From contig NZ_UFQC01000010.1 in assembly GCF_900496975.1 (NCBI RefSeq), forward strand, positions 124,001 to 188,000: 64,000 bases of DNA, given 5' to 3'. The DNA is from Achromobacter veterisilvae. GTDB taxonomy: Bacteria; Pseudomonadota; Gammaproteobacteria; Burkholderiales; Burkholderiaceae_B. Made by a program: the position numbers and the translations under genes. The notes beneath the pieces are model-generated. The model saw only the letters and a list, made by a program, of their open reading frames with translations. It was not told where the DNA came from and made no database searches. Position 1 is the first letter of the stretch, and each line of letters opens with the position of its first letter. Positions 8,399 through 17,301 of the stretch are shown piece by piece.

Positions 8399-9481
8399 AT
8401 GAAACCGACCTCCCATAACGCCTCGCGCCGCAACGCGCTCAAGACCGTGGCCGCCGGCGCGGCCGCGCTGGCCATGCCCATGATCTGGACGCCGTCGCGC
8501 GCGGCCTCCAAGCGCATCGTCGTGCGCGACGACGGCGGCATCTACAGCAAGGCCTACGGCGCCGTGTTCTACAAGCCGTTCACGGAAGCCACCGGCATCC
8601 AGGTGGTGGGCGTGCAGGCCAACGCCGAACCCACCGCGCAGATCCGCAGCATGGTGGACACCGGCAACTACACCTGGGACATGGCCAAGATCAGCCAGCC
8701 CGCCATCCTGATGCTGACCGAAGGCGGCAAGGTGTACCTGGAAAAGCACGGCCTCGAATCCGATCCCGTGGTGGCCACCATTCCCAAGCAGTACATGTCG
8801 CCCTATGGCGTCGGCAACAACGTCTACAGCACGGTCCTGGCCTACCGCACGGACGCCTTCAAGGGCCGCCGCGCCCCGGCCTCGTGGGCGGACTTCTGGG
8901 ACGTGAAGAACATCCCCGGCCGCCGCGGCCTGCGCAAGCACCCGTTCGACACCATCGAGGAAGCGCTGATGGCCGACGGCGTGCCGGCCGACAAGGTCTA
9001 CCCCTGCGACATCGACCGCGCGCTGGCCAGCCTGGACAAGATCAAGCCGGCGGTCGATGTGTGGTGGAACACCGGCGCGCAGGTCGAGCAGATGCTGGGA
9101 TCCGGCGAGGTCGACATGATCGCCACCTGGGTATCGCGCGCGCAGTCCGCGATCGCCAACGGCGCGCCGGTGCAGATCGTGTGGGACCAGAACATCTGGG
9201 GCTGCGACAACTGGTCCATCCTCAAGGGCACGCCGAACGCCGACGCCTGCCGCGAATTCATCAAGTTCGCCTCCGACCCGAAACGCCAGGCCGCGCTGGT
9301 CGAGTACTTCGCCGCCGGCGTCACCCAGCCCGCCGCCTTCGACTACATCAAGGCCGACGTGGCCCGCAACTGCCCGACCCATCCCGACAACATCAAGACG
9401 GGCCTGCACATCAACGCCGCCTACTGGCTGGAAAAGCAGCGCGACGTGCTCGAGCGCTTCAACGGCTGGGTCCTGAAGTAA
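8399..9481 (+). CDS. ABC transporter periplasmic binding protein, PotD/SBP_bac_8 type, with twin-Arg-like signal
   Basis: 360 residues. The signal peptide has a twin-arginine-like start SRRNALKTVAAGAAALAMP and a likely cleavage after ...PSRA. The mature part resembles spermidine/putrescine-type binding proteins: RIVVRDDGGIYSKAYGAVF near the N-terminus, TGIQVVGVQANAEPTAQ, and SPYGVGNNVYSTVLAY. It delivers its ligand to the permease and ATPase encoded just downstream. Given the linked 2-hydroxy-acid dehydrogenase and DapA-family lyase, an organic acid is as likely as a polyamine; that is inference. An AGGAG site precedes the ATG. Confidence 0.87.
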   Translation: MKPTSHNASRRNALKTVAAGAAALAMPMIWTPSRAASKRIVVRDDGGIYSKAYGAVFYKPFTEATGIQVVGVQANAEPTAQIRSMVDTGNYTWDMAKISQPAILMLTEGGKVYLEKHGLESDPVVATIPKQYMSPYGVGNNVYSTVLAYRTDAFKGRRAPASWADFWDVKNIPGRRGLRKHPFDTIEEALMADGVPADKVYPCDIDRALASLDKIKPAVDVWWNTGAQVEQMLGSGEVDMIATWVSRAQSAIANGAPVQIVWDQNIWGCDNWSILKGTPNADACREFIKFASDPKRQAALVEYFAAGVTQPAAFDYIKADVARNCPTHPDNIKTGLHINAAYWLEKQRDVLERFNGWVLK

Positions 9482-9501
9482 TTCCTTTCTAGTCGAACAC
9501 C

Positions 9502-10581
9502 ATGTCTTCCTCCAATCTGCAAATCTCGGGCCTGGGCAAACGCTACGGGGACTTCGTCGCCCTCGCGCCCACCCACCTGGACGTCGCGCGCGGCGAATTC
9601 CTGACCTTGCTGGGGCCGTCCGGCTCGGGCAAGACCACCCTGCTGAGCCTGATCGCGGGGCTGGCCCAGCCCGATGAAGGCCGCGTGCTGATCGACGGCG
9701 CCGACGTGACCCACGGCGCGCCGTACGAACGCGACATCGGCATGGTGTTCCAGAACTACGCGCTGTTCCCGCACATGAGCATCGAGGAGAACATCGTGTT
9801 CCCGCTTAAGATGCGCAAGGTGCCGGCGGCCGAGGCCCGCCGCCGCGCGATGGAAGCGCTGGAGATGGTGCGCCTGCCGCACGTGGCGGCGCGCCTTCCC
9901 CGCGAGTTGTCCGGCGGGCAGCAGCAGCGCATCGCGCTGGCCCGCTGCATGGTCTACCGCCCCGCGATCATCCTGATGGACGAGCCGCTGGGCGCCCTGG
10001 ACAAGAAGCTGCGCGACCAGATGCAGTTGGAGATCAAGCGCATCCACCGCGAACTGGGCACGACCATCGTCTACGTGACGCACGACCAGGAAGAGGCGAT
10101 GACCATGTCCGACCGCATCTGCCTGATGAACGGCGGCGCGATCGAACAACTGGGCACGCCGGCGGACCTGTATTTCCGCCCGCGCACCCTGTTCGTGGCC
10201 GACTTCCTGGGCGAATCGAACCTGCTGAAAGCCGAAGTCGCGTCGGTCGACGGGGACGTCCTGTCGGTCAGGCTGGCCCACCAGGGCGTGACCGGACAGG
10301 CCCTGTCCAACGGCGCGCCCATCAAGGCGGGCCAGAAGGTCACCGTGATGCTGCGCCCGCAGAACCTGCGCGTCGGCACGTCCGGCGCGGGCCTGACCGG
10401 CAGGCTGCTGGACGTGATGGTCACCGGCAGCCTGACCAAGCTGTACCTGGACAGCGGCGTGGCGGACGCCGAACCCATCGTCGTCGCCTACCCCACGCAG
10501 CGCCAGGCCGAGCAATACGCCATCGGCCAGCCGCTGGTCGTCAGTTGGCAGGCCGCCGACGCCGTGGCCATCTCGGAGTGA
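9502..10581 (+). CDS. ABC transporter ATPase, PotA type
   Basis: 359 residues. Walker A GPSGSGKTTLLSLIAG starts at about residue 38, followed by the Q-loop region MVFQNYALFPHM, the signature [14 protein letters not shown] and Walker B IILMDEPLGALD. The C-terminal 120 residues form the TOBE domain typical of polyamine, sugar and iron importer ATPases (VTVMLRPQNLRVGT). It energises import through the fused permease whose gene starts four bases after its stop. All catalytic motifs are intact. Confidence 0.9.
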   Translation: MSSSNLQISGLGKRYGDFVALAPTHLDVARGEFLTLLGPSGSGKTTLLSLIAGLAQPDEGRVLIDGADVTHGAPYERDIGMVFQNYALFPHMSIEENIVFPLKMRKVPAAEARRRAMEALEMVRLPHVAARLPRELSGGQQQRIALARCMVYRPAIILMDEPLGALDKKLRDQMQLEIKRIHRELGTTIVYVTHDQEEAMTMSDRICLMNGGAIEQLGTPADLYFRPRTLFVADFLGESNLLKAEVASVDGDVLSVRLAHQGVTGQALSNGAPIKAGQKVTVMLRPQNLRVGTSGAGLTGRLLDVMVTGSLTKLYLDSGVADAEPIVVAYPTQRQAEQYAIGQPLVVSWQAADAVAISE

Positions 10582-10585
10582 TCGC

Positions 10586-12361
10586 ATGACGACCCTAGCC
10601 ACTCCCCGCAGGCGCATGAGCCAGGGCCGCCGCCATTTCCTGATGGCGGCGCCGCTGGTCGTGCTGCTGCTGGTGCTGCTCGTCTACCCGGTGGGCCAGT
10701 TGCTGCTGTTGAGCGTTTTCGGCGACCAGGGTTTCTCGCTGACGCAGTACCACCGGTTGTTCGAATCGGCCGTGTACGTGAACGTGCTGCTGATCACGCT
10801 GAAGATCTCGCTCTGGACGACGTTCTTCTCCGTGGTCGCCGGCTACCCCGTCGCATACCTGATTTCCAGCCTGTCGGCCCGGCGCAAGACCTCGCTGCTG
10901 TTCTGGGTGCTGCTGTCCTTCTGGACCAGCTTCCTGGTGCGCACCTTCGCCTGGGTGGTGCTGCTGGGCCGCAACGGCGTGGTGAACCAGTTGCTGCAGG
11001 CGCTGGGCATCCTGGATGCGCCGGCCAACCTGCTCTACAACTTCGGCAGCGTGCTGGTGGGCATGGTGCATGCGCTGATGCCGCTGGCCGTGCTGACGAT
11101 GCTGTCGGTCATGGAGAACATCGACCGCAACCTGCCCCGGGCCGCCTCCACCCTCGGCGCCCGCCCCGGCACGGCGTTCTGGAAGATCTATTTCCCCTTG
11201 TCGATGCCCGGCGTGGCCGCCGCGGCCATCATGGTGTTCGTGACCGCCATCGGCTTCTTCATCACGCCCGCGCTGCTGGGCGGACGCAAAGAGACGATGA
11301 TCACGCAGATCATCATCGACCAGGTGCAGCAAACCATGAACTGGGAGTTCGCCGGCGCGGTATCGGTGCTGCTGCTGGTGGTGGTGCTGGTCGTCTTCGC
11401 CATCTACGACAAGGTGCTGGGGCTGTCCACCATGACGGGCGCCGCCTCCACCCGGGCGCGCGCCTCCGGCAAGGAAGGCCTGGGCCGCCGCGCCGGCGAT
11501 GCCGTGCTGACGCTGCTGGCCGGGATCTCGGACCGTCTGTTCTCCCTGCTGCCCAAGCGCCTGCGGCGCTCGGTGTCGGGCACCGGGCAGTCCCGCACGC
11601 TGTGGTGGATCGTGCTGCTGGTGCTGGCCTTCCTGTCCGCCCCCGCCTTCCTGATGATCCCGCTGTCGTTCGATTCCGGCTCGGGCCTGACCTGGCCGCC
11701 CAAGGGTTTCTCGCTGCAATGGTACGAGCAGATGTTCACCTCGCCCGTGTGGATGCAGGCGATCACGCGCTCGCTCATCGTCGGCGTGGGCACGGGCCTG
11801 CTGGCCATGCTGATCGGCACGCCGGCCGCCTTCCTGCTGGTGCGCGCCAACCTGCGCGGCAAGTCGGCCATGCTGGCCTTCGTGCTGTCACCCATCGTGG
11901 TGCCGCGCATGATCATCGCCGTGGGCATGTTCTATTTCTTCGCCCGGGTCGGCCTGGTGGGTTCGATGATCGGCCTGATCCTGGCGCACACGGTCGTGGC
12001 GGTGCCCTATGTGGTGATCACCATGATGGCGGTGCTGCGCAACTACGACACGCGGCTGGACCTGGCGGCGCAAAGCCTGGGCGCCGGCCCGTGGTCCACG
12101 CTGCGCTTCGTGACCTTCCCGATCCTGGGCGCGGGACTGATGTCGTCGTTCCTGTTCGCGTTCGCCACATCGTTCGACGAGCTGACCATCGCGCTGTTCG
12201 CCTCGGGCGGCCTGAACGCCACCCTGCCCAAACAGTTCTGGGACGAAGTGACCTTGCAGATATCTCCGGTGATCGCCGCCGTCTCCACCTGCCTTTTCAT
12301 CTTCATTGCCGCGCTGATCTGGCTGGCCGACCGGCTGCGCCGCCGCAGCCTGGCCGGCTGA
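10586..12361 (+). CDS. ABC transporter permease, two PotB/PotC-like domains fused in one protein
   Basis: 591 residues, about twice the usual length of a polyamine-type permease. The first half (about 1-285) has six helices and an ATPase-contact EAA loop around RAASTLGARPGTAFWKIYFP. A hydrophilic linker (about 285-335) is rich in Gly/Ser/Arg. The second half (about 338-590) has its own loop LAAQSLGAGPWSTLRFVTFP. It therefore replaces the usual separate PotB and PotC subunits and leaves no second permease gene in the operon. No frameshift or internal stop separates the halves, and both EAA loops look functional. Confidence 0.88.
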   Translation: MTTLATPRRRMSQGRRHFLMAAPLVVLLLVLLVYPVGQLLLLSVFGDQGFSLTQYHRLFESAVYVNVLLITLKISLWTTFFSVVAGYPVAYLISSLSARRKTSLLFWVLLSFWTSFLVRTFAWVVLLGRNGVVNQLLQALGILDAPANLLYNFGSVLVGMVHALMPLAVLTMLSVMENIDRNLPRAASTLGARPGTAFWKIYFPLSMPGVAAAAIMVFVTAIGFFITPALLGGRKETMITQIIIDQVQQTMNWEFAGAVSVLLLVVVLVVFAIYDKVLGLSTMTGAASTRARASGKEGLGRRAGDAVLTLLAGISDRLFSLLPKRLRRSVSGTGQSRTLWWIVLLVLAFLSAPAFLMIPLSFDSGSGLTWPPKGFSLQWYEQMFTSPVWMQAITRSLIVGVGTGLLAMLIGTPAAFLLVRANLRGKSAMLAFVLSPIVVPRMIIAVGMFYFFARVGLVGSMIGLILAHTVVAVPYVVITMMAVLRNYDTRLDLAAQSLGAGPWSTLRFVTFPILGAGLMSSFLFAFATSFDELTIALFASGGLNATLPKQFWDEVTLQISPVIAAVSTCLFIFIAALIWLADRLRRRSLAG

Positions 12362-12394
12362 TCCGCGCTTGTTTCACCTCTAAGGATAAGTTTC

Positions 12395-13300
12395 ATGCTG
12401 AACGCAACCCGACTGCGCGGTGTCTTCCCCGCCATTCCGACTCCCGTCAACGCCGACGACACCATCAACGTCCCGGCCGCGCAGGCCCTCATCGCCTACC
12501 TACTCAAGCGGGGCATCGACGGCATCGTGCCGCTGGGCGGCACCGGCGAATACGGCGCGCTGGCGCGCGCCGAGCGCATCCGCATGTGCAAGCTGACGGT
12601 GGACGCGGTGCGGGGCCAGGTGCCGGTGATCCCCGGCGTGCTGGACCCCGGCTTCCACGACGCCCTCCAGGCCGGCCAGGAATTCGCCGACGCCGGCGCG
12701 GACGCCCTGATGGTGCTGACGCCCTATTACACGACGCCCACGCAGGCCGGCATCCGCGAGTACTTCCTGCGCTACGCCGACGCCTCGCCGCTGCCCGTGA
12801 TGATCTACGAGATCCCGTACCGCACCCGCATCGCGATCGCGCCGGAGATCCTGCACGAGCTGTCGCGCCACGAGAACATCATCGGCATGAAAGCCTGCAA
12901 TACGGACATGTACCACTTCCTGCGCACCGTGGCGGGCGTGGACGAATCGTTCGCGGTGTTCAGCGGCGAAGACACGCTGCTGCCCGTGCACCTGGCCGCC
13001 GGCGCGCGCGGCGGCATCGTGGTGACGGCAAGCCTGCTGCCCACGGCCTGGCGCAAGGTCTACGAACTGGCGTCCGAGGGACGCACGCGGGAGTCGATGG
13101 AACTGCACCGCCGGCTGATTCCCTTGATGAACCTGGCGTTTGCGGAGACGAATCCAGGGCCGATGAAGTCGGTGATGGATCTGATCGGCGTGGACGCGCC
13201 CGAGGTGCTCGATCCCCTGGTGGCGCCCGCCGACGGCTTGCAGGCTGCGTTGCGGGCGGAATTGATTCCTTTGCTCAAGGAGTTCGAAGGGGTGGCTTGA
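12395..13300 (+). CDS. DapA/NAL-family class I lyase
   Basis: 301 residues, a dihydrodipicolinate-synthase-fold TIM barrel. The Schiff-base lysine is Lys166 in IIGMKACN and the general-base tyrosine Tyr138 in IYEIPYRT. The substrate-binding loop reads GGTGEYG (about 48-54) in place of the GTTGE of true DapA, so lysine biosynthesis is unlikely. A role in retro-aldol cleavage or dehydration of an imported 2-oxo acid fits its position as last gene of the dehydrogenase/ABC operon. Product identity is inference. A TAAGGA site precedes the ATG. The downstream side is a long repeat field rather than a clear terminator. Confidence 0.85.
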   Translation: MLNATRLRGVFPAIPTPVNADDTINVPAAQALIAYLLKRGIDGIVPLGGTGEYGALARAERIRMCKLTVDAVRGQVPVIPGVLDPGFHDALQAGQEFADAGADALMVLTPYYTTPTQAGIREYFLRYADASPLPVMIYEIPYRTRIAIAPEILHELSRHENIIGMKACNTDMYHFLRTVAGVDESFAVFSGEDTLLPVHLAAGARGGIVVTASLLPTAWRKVYELASEGRTRESMELHRRLIPLMNLAFAETNPGPMKSVMDLIGVDAPEVLDPLVAPADGLQAALRAELIPLLKEFEGVA

Positions 13301-13333
13301 GGCCTGGATTGGAATTCGCTGCGCGCTGTTCTG

Positions 13334-13735
13334 TGTCAGGTGTCAGACACCCGTACGAGATGACGGCACGCTTGATGAGGTGTTGCCGGGTGTCTGACAC
13401 CCCTGCGAGAAGACGTGCCCGCCATGATGGGTGTCAGACACCCCAATGCATTGCTTCAAGCCTGTAGCGCCTTGCCGTGGGGTGTCTGACACCTGAGGCG
13501 TCTGAGGCATAACGTCTGGCACCGGAGGCATACCGTCATGTCAGGTGTCAGACACCCGTACGAGATGACGGTACGCTTGATGAGGTATTGCCGGGTGTCT
13601 GACACCCCAGCGAGAAGACGTGCCCGCCATGATGGGTGTCAGACACCCGGACGCATTGCTTCAAGCCTGTAGCGCCTTGCCGTGGGGTGTCTGACACCTG
13701 AGGCACCTGAGGCAGAACGTCAGACATCTGCCGCA
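13334..13735. repeat. Tandem 205-bp duplication carrying eight GGTGTCWGACACC palindromes
   Basis: Two near-identical copies of a 205-bp unit (13334-13538 and 13539 to about 13735). Each unit holds four copies of a 13-bp near-palindrome whose central base alternates A/T/A/T: 13339, 13389, 13430 and 13481, then 13544, 13594, 13635 and 13686 (first bases). Each copy recurs exactly 205 bp later. No credible gene overlaps it; reading frames here are simple repeats. A different field with the same 13-bp core lies at 24776-25168. The non-coding stretch 13301-14227 consists of this field plus the two structured elements listed next. Confidence 0.9.
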
Positions 13736-13917
13736 GCATTCGCCACTTGAACCCCGGCGCCGGATGGGTGGCGCGCGCGTCCGAGTCTGCATGCGCAAGC
13801 AGCCCGTCACCGCGCGCCACCCATCACCGCCCCCCCAAAACCGACTGCGGCGTCATTAGCAAACCGCTCCCTGCACTCGCGAAAGCGCACACCGCCCCGA
13901 CGCCCAAACCCGCGTAT

Positions 13918-13951
13918 GCTGCTTGCGGCCGCCCGCGCGGCCGCAAGCAGC
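13918..13951. repeat. Perfect 15-bp stem, 4-base loop
   Basis: Left arm GCTGCTTGCGGCCGC (13918-13932), loop CCGC, right arm GCGGCCGCAAGCAGC (13937-13951), all paired. It is very stable but lacks a T-run on either side, so it is not a classic intrinsic terminator. It may still stop or protect transcripts of the lyase operon that ends at 13300. Confidence 0.6.
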
Positions 13952-14013
13952 GGGCAACGCAAACCCCGTCCTTGAACACAGGTCCAGCAGCGCTTCAGGC
14001 CAAGACGGCGGCA

Positions 14014-14178
14014 GCCCGGCGGGGCGGGTGGCATGGGCGCGAGCAACCTCGATGCGCCCGAGGGAATCCGAAGGCAGTCGCCGAAGGCGACAACGAGGAT
14101 GACGAAGGGGAAGTCCGGAGCGAAGGCTCCGGACCGCAATCGTGGGCGCGAGCGTCCATGCCGCCCGCCCCGCCGGGC
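14014..14178. repeat. 165-bp inverted-repeat element with internal GAA(G)-loop hairpins
   Basis: Outer arms of 23 bp (14014-14036 and 14156-14178) match with one mismatch. Inside are two perfect hairpins: GTCGCC-GAA-GGCGAC (14077-14091) and GTCCGGAGC-GAAG-GCTCCGGAC (14113-14134). The pentamer CGAAG recurs through the element, and CTACGAAG occurs three times just after it (14180-14212). The layout resembles a structured RNA or a REP/MITE-like repeat; no transposase is present. The class is unknown to me. Confidence 0.55.
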
Positions 14179-14227
14179 GACCTACGAAGCCCTACGAAGA
14201 AGTCCTACGAAGAACCCCCACAAACCC

Positions 14228-15055
14228 CTACCTCGAATACCCCGAAAACTTCGACTTCGAAATCGAAGTCGCCGCCACCTGCACATGCGGCGCCAACTCA
14301 GCCTCGACCCTCGCCACCGTCCACCGCGTCGTCGGCACCGCGATATTGATCGCCGCCACCGCCAGCCCCCGATGATCGATGACCGGCGCCGCCACCGAAA
14401 TATCCCCCAGCACCGTCTCGTTCACGATGATCGCGTAGCCCTTCTCCGCCACCCGCCGCACGCGTTCCAGGAGTTTTTCGGGATTGATTTCGGTATACGG
14501 CGTGATCGCCTCCAGCCGCGTCTGCGCCAGGATCTCGCGGCGCTGTTCGTCGGACAGGCGCGACAGGATCGCGGTGCCCGAAGCCGTGAAATAGGCCGGC
14601 AGCCGGCTGCCCACGGCGATGTCGACGTTGACCAGGTGATGCCCGGGAAAACGCGCCACGAACACGATTTCGTGGCCGTCCAGTTCCTGCAGATTGGTGG
14701 TTTCGCCCAGCGTGCGGCTGATGTCCAGCAAATACGGCGAGGCCTTGTCGATGAGTTCGTTGGCGCGCACGTAGTTGTACGAGAATTGCAGCACCTTCGG
14801 CGTCAGCCCGTAATTGCGGGTGTCGGGGATGCGACGCAGGTAGCCCAGCGTTTCCAGCGTGTAGACCAGGCGCTGCGTGGCGCTGCGGTCCAGGCCCGAC
14901 GCGCGGGCGATGTCGGCCAGGGTCATGTGCCGCTTCGGACCATCGAACGCATGCAGGACCTGGAAGGCCTTTTCGGTGGAGCCTACGAAGAGCGAAGACC
15001 GGGTCTCGGTCGTCGCCTGCGTTTTTTCCGTGTCGGCTAGGGGTGGATTGCGCAC
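14228..15055 (-). CDS. IclR-family transcriptional regulator
   Basis: 275 residues. The winged helix-turn-helix is at about 25-90 (STEKAFQVLHAFDGPKRHMT, then LADIARASGLDRSATQRLVY). The effector-binding domain follows (about 100-265), with characteristic AYFTASGTAILSRLS and the C-terminal VAAPVIDHRGLAVAAINIAV. It probably senses a small carboxylic acid. It is convergent with the dehydrogenase/ABC/lyase operon across the repeat field and follows the PhyH gene on the same strand; either could be its target. An AT-rich palindrome at 15122-15147 lies upstream of its start and may be its own operator. Confidence 0.87.
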   Translation of the reverse strand: MRNPPLADTEKTQATTETRSSLFVGSTEKAFQVLHAFDGPKRHMTLADIARASGLDRSATQRLVYTLETLGYLRRIPDTRNYGLTPKVLQFSYNYVRANELIDKASPYLLDISRTLGETTNLQELDGHEIVFVARFPGHHLVNVDIAVGSRLPAYFTASGTAILSRLSDEQRREILAQTRLEAITPYTEINPEKLLERVRRVAEKGYAIIVNETVLGDISVAAPVIDHRGLAVAAINIAVPTTRWTVARVEAELAPHVQVAATSISKSKFSGYSR

Positions 15056-15121
15056 AGGAAACAGCCTATTCGAGTTCTGGGGATGCGGCGCGGGAAACTG
15101 CGGCTATGCGCAGTACGCTAA

Positions 15122-15147
15122 TATTAATTGTAATTCAATTATTAATA
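15122..15147. promoter_or_regulatory. AT-rich inverted repeat upstream of the IclR gene
   Basis: TATTAAT (15122-15128) and ATTAATA (15141-15147) flank a 12-bp AT-rich spacer with its own partial symmetry. It is 67 bp upstream of the IclR start and 24 bp past the stop of the upstream PhyH gene, so it probably belongs to the IclR promoter. Binding by the IclR protein is an inference. Confidence 0.4.
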
Positions 15148-15170
15148 GCAGATTCCAATTGATTTGAGCG

Positions 15171-15947
15171 CTATCCGGCCGCCCCGTCCAGCGGCACGCC
15201 CGGCTGCGACGCCGAGCGCGTGCCCGGCACGGGATGGCAGGACGCCGGATGATAGGTGTGCACCACCGACAGCTTCACGCGGTCGCTGCGGTTGCCCTGG
15301 GCCGCGTGCAGGGTGCGGCAATGGAAGAACACCGCGTCTCCCGCCTGCAGTTCGGGGCTGACCGCGCGCGCGATCCACTCGGCATTCCGGGGCGCGTCGT
15401 CGCGGAAGAATTTCTGTTCGTCGAACTGCTCGGGCGCGTAGGCCGCCGCGTGCGAACCCGGGATGAACGACAGCCCGCCGTTGGCGCGCGTCTCCGTTCC
15501 CAGTGCCAGCCAACAGGACACCAGGTCGGTGTCCGAGAACGACCAGTAGCGGATGTCCTGGTGCCAGCCCGTCAGGCTGCCGTAGGCGGGATGCTTGGTC
15601 ATCACACAGTTGTGGTGCACCGTGGACAGCACGGGCGTTTCGCCGAAATAGCGCGCCAGCCACTGTCCGATGCGCGGGTCGGTGGCCCATCGCGCGAACT
15701 GCGGGTCGCGGGCGTATGCGCTGAGAAGGCGCCTTACGGTAAGCCCGCCCTCGGCGGCGCGGGATTCGGGCGCGCCCGGATAGCGCAGGTCGGCTTCGTA
15801 TTCAATGGGCGCCACGTGGTCTCGCAAGTGGCGTTCGGCCACGGCGCGCAGCGCCTCCACCTGTTCAGCGCCCGCGAATTGGCGCAGCACCACGAACCCC
15901 TGCTCGCGCAGGACGGCTATCTGATCATCTAGCGGTAACCCGGACAT
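15171..15947 (-). CDS. Phytanoyl-CoA dioxygenase (PhyH) family protein
   Basis: 258 residues from ATG 15947, chosen because GAGGATCGAG precedes it; an upstream in-frame ATG at 16025 would add a non-homologous tail. Fe(II)/2-oxoglutarate oxygenase fold: metal ligands His129 and Asp131 in WHQDIRYW, the distal His214 in TLHAAQGN, and Arg223 for 2-oxoglutarate. A metal site of HxD...H with Arg nine residues later is complete, so the enzyme should be active, hydroxylating an acyl or small-molecule substrate that cannot be named. It is followed on the same strand by the IclR gene. Confidence 0.82.
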   Translation of the reverse strand: MSGLPLDDQIAVLREQGFVVLRQFAGAEQVEALRAVAERHLRDHVAPIEYEADLRYPGAPESRAAEGGLTVRRLLSAYARDPQFARWATDPRIGQWLARYFGETPVLSTVHHNCVMTKHPAYGSLTGWHQDIRYWSFSDTDLVSCWLALGTETRANGGLSFIPGSHAAAYAPEQFDEQKFFRDDAPRNAEWIARAVSPELQAGDAVFFHCRTLHAAQGNRSDRVKLSVVHTYHPASCHPVPGTRSASQPGVPLDGAAG

Positions 15948-16061
15948 CTCGATCCTCACACCCCGCGGCGTAAGCTGCAAAGCGTCTGCAAACGGCGCAG
16001 GCGCGCGCCGGCCAGGCGCCGGCATACGCGGGGATGGCTAGATTACCAAAACCGCCCGACG

Positions 16062-17150
16062 TCAGGCCGGCGGCGGATTCACCCGGGCGGCGTCGCGCTC
16101 CTGGACTTCGTGGTGCACCCATTCGCGCCACACCGCCACCAGCAGGGCCATCAGCACCGGGCCGACGAACAGGCCGACGATGCCCATGGTCTTCACGCCC
16201 CCGACCAGGCCGAAGAAGGTCGGCAGGAACGGCAGTTTGACGGGGCCGCCCACCAGCCGCGGGCGCAGGGTCTTGTCGACGATGAAGAGTTCCACGCTGC
16301 CCCAGACCATCAGGGCGATGCCCGCCACTACGTGGCCCGACCCCATCAGGTACAGCGACACCAGGGTGAACGACAGCGGCGCGCCGCCCGGTATCAGGGC
16401 CATGAAGCCGGTCACCACGCCAAGCAGCACCGGCGACGGCACGCCCGCCACCCAATAGGCGATGCCCAGCACCACGCCTTCGCCCAGCGCGATCAGGCCC
16501 ATGCCGGTGACGGTGGAGTTGATGGTGGCCGGCACCACGCGCGAGAAGCGCTGCCAGCGCGCCGGCAGGATGCGTTCGCCCAGCACGTCCAACTGGGCCA
16601 CCATGCGGATGCCGTCCTTGTAGACGAAGAACAGCGTGATCAGCATGAACAGCACGGTCAGCAACAGTTGGAACACGTTGCCCGTGGCCGCCAGGACCAT
16701 GCGGTAGATATTGCCCAGGTGTTCGCCGCTGACGGCCTCGACCAGCGCGCCCAGCGCGTGGGGCTGCCCGATGTAGGACTCCCAGTACTGGCCCAGGCGC
16801 TCGCCCACCACCGGCATGGACGTGATCCAGCCGGGCACGCCCACGCCGTGGCGATTGGCCGCGATGGCCCAGGCGAAGAAGGCGCTGGCTTCCTTGATGG
16901 CGTAGGACAGCGCCAACGACATCGGCACGATCAGCACGACCACGACCACCAGCAACGCCAATGAGGCGGCGAGCGCGGTGCGGCCGCCGCAGCGCGCGAC
17001 CAGGCGTTGGTACAGGGGCCAACTGGCCAGGCCGATGATCAGCGCCGCCAGGGCGGGAACCAGGAAGCCGCTAAGGAAATACACCCCCGCCAACAACACG
17101 AGCAACAAAAGCCAACGGGCGATCAGATAGGCGGGAAGTACAGGCTGCAT
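16062..17150 (-). CDS. AI-2E family (PerM/YdiK-like) membrane transporter
   Basis: 362-residue inner-membrane protein with about eight hydrophobic segments. It has the family's long periplasmic region after the second helix pair (about 80-150) and the C-terminal signature GVVTGFMALIPGGAPLSF followed by FGLVGGVKTMGIVGLFVGPV. Members export varied small solutes; quorum-signal transport cannot be assumed. It stands alone between the PhyH gene and a LysR gene. Confidence 0.85.
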   Translation of the reverse strand: MQPVLPAYLIARWLLLLVLLAGVYFLSGFLVPALAALIIGLASWPLYQRLVARCGGRTALAASLALLVVVVVLIVPMSLALSYAIKEASAFFAWAIAANRHGVGVPGWITSMPVVGERLGQYWESYIGQPHALGALVEAVSGEHLGNIYRMVLAATGNVFQLLLTVLFMLITLFFVYKDGIRMVAQLDVLGERILPARWQRFSRVVPATINSTVTGMGLIALGEGVVLGIAYWVAGVPSPVLLGVVTGFMALIPGGAPLSFTLVSLYLMGSGHVVAGIALMVWGSVELFIVDKTLRPRLVGGPVKLPFLPTFFGLVGGVKTMGIVGLFVGPVLMALLVAVWREWVHHEVQERDAARVNPPPA

Positions 17151-17265
17151 AGAGCGGATCGACAGTAAGTGCGTTGTAAGGCTTTGACTGTCGGACTATA
17201 CAGACGTTTCACGGAATACGAGGGACACAAGGGCTGTATTTACTACGGGGTTTCCCGTGTTTCCC

Positions 17266-17294
17266 GGGGCGGCGGACGGTTTGTCCGCCGCCCC
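17266..17294 (-). terminator. GC-rich hairpin after the LysR gene
   Basis: Perfect 12-bp arms GGGGCGGCGGAC / GTCCGCCGCCCC around a 5-base loop, starting 7 bp after the stop codon of the LysR gene at 17302. There is no T-run, so it is terminator-like by place and stability only. Confidence 0.55.
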
Positions 17295-17301
17295 GCCATC
17301 G

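Noticed and set aside
12395-13300. dapA (lysine biosynthesis)
   Set aside because: The GGTGEY loop in place of GTTGE and the catabolic operon context do not fit 4-hydroxy-tetrahydrodipicolinate synthase.
13334-13735. CRISPR array
   Set aside because: The repeats are short palindromes with irregular spacing inside a 205-bp tandem duplication, spacers are duplicated rather than unique, and no cas genes are nearby.
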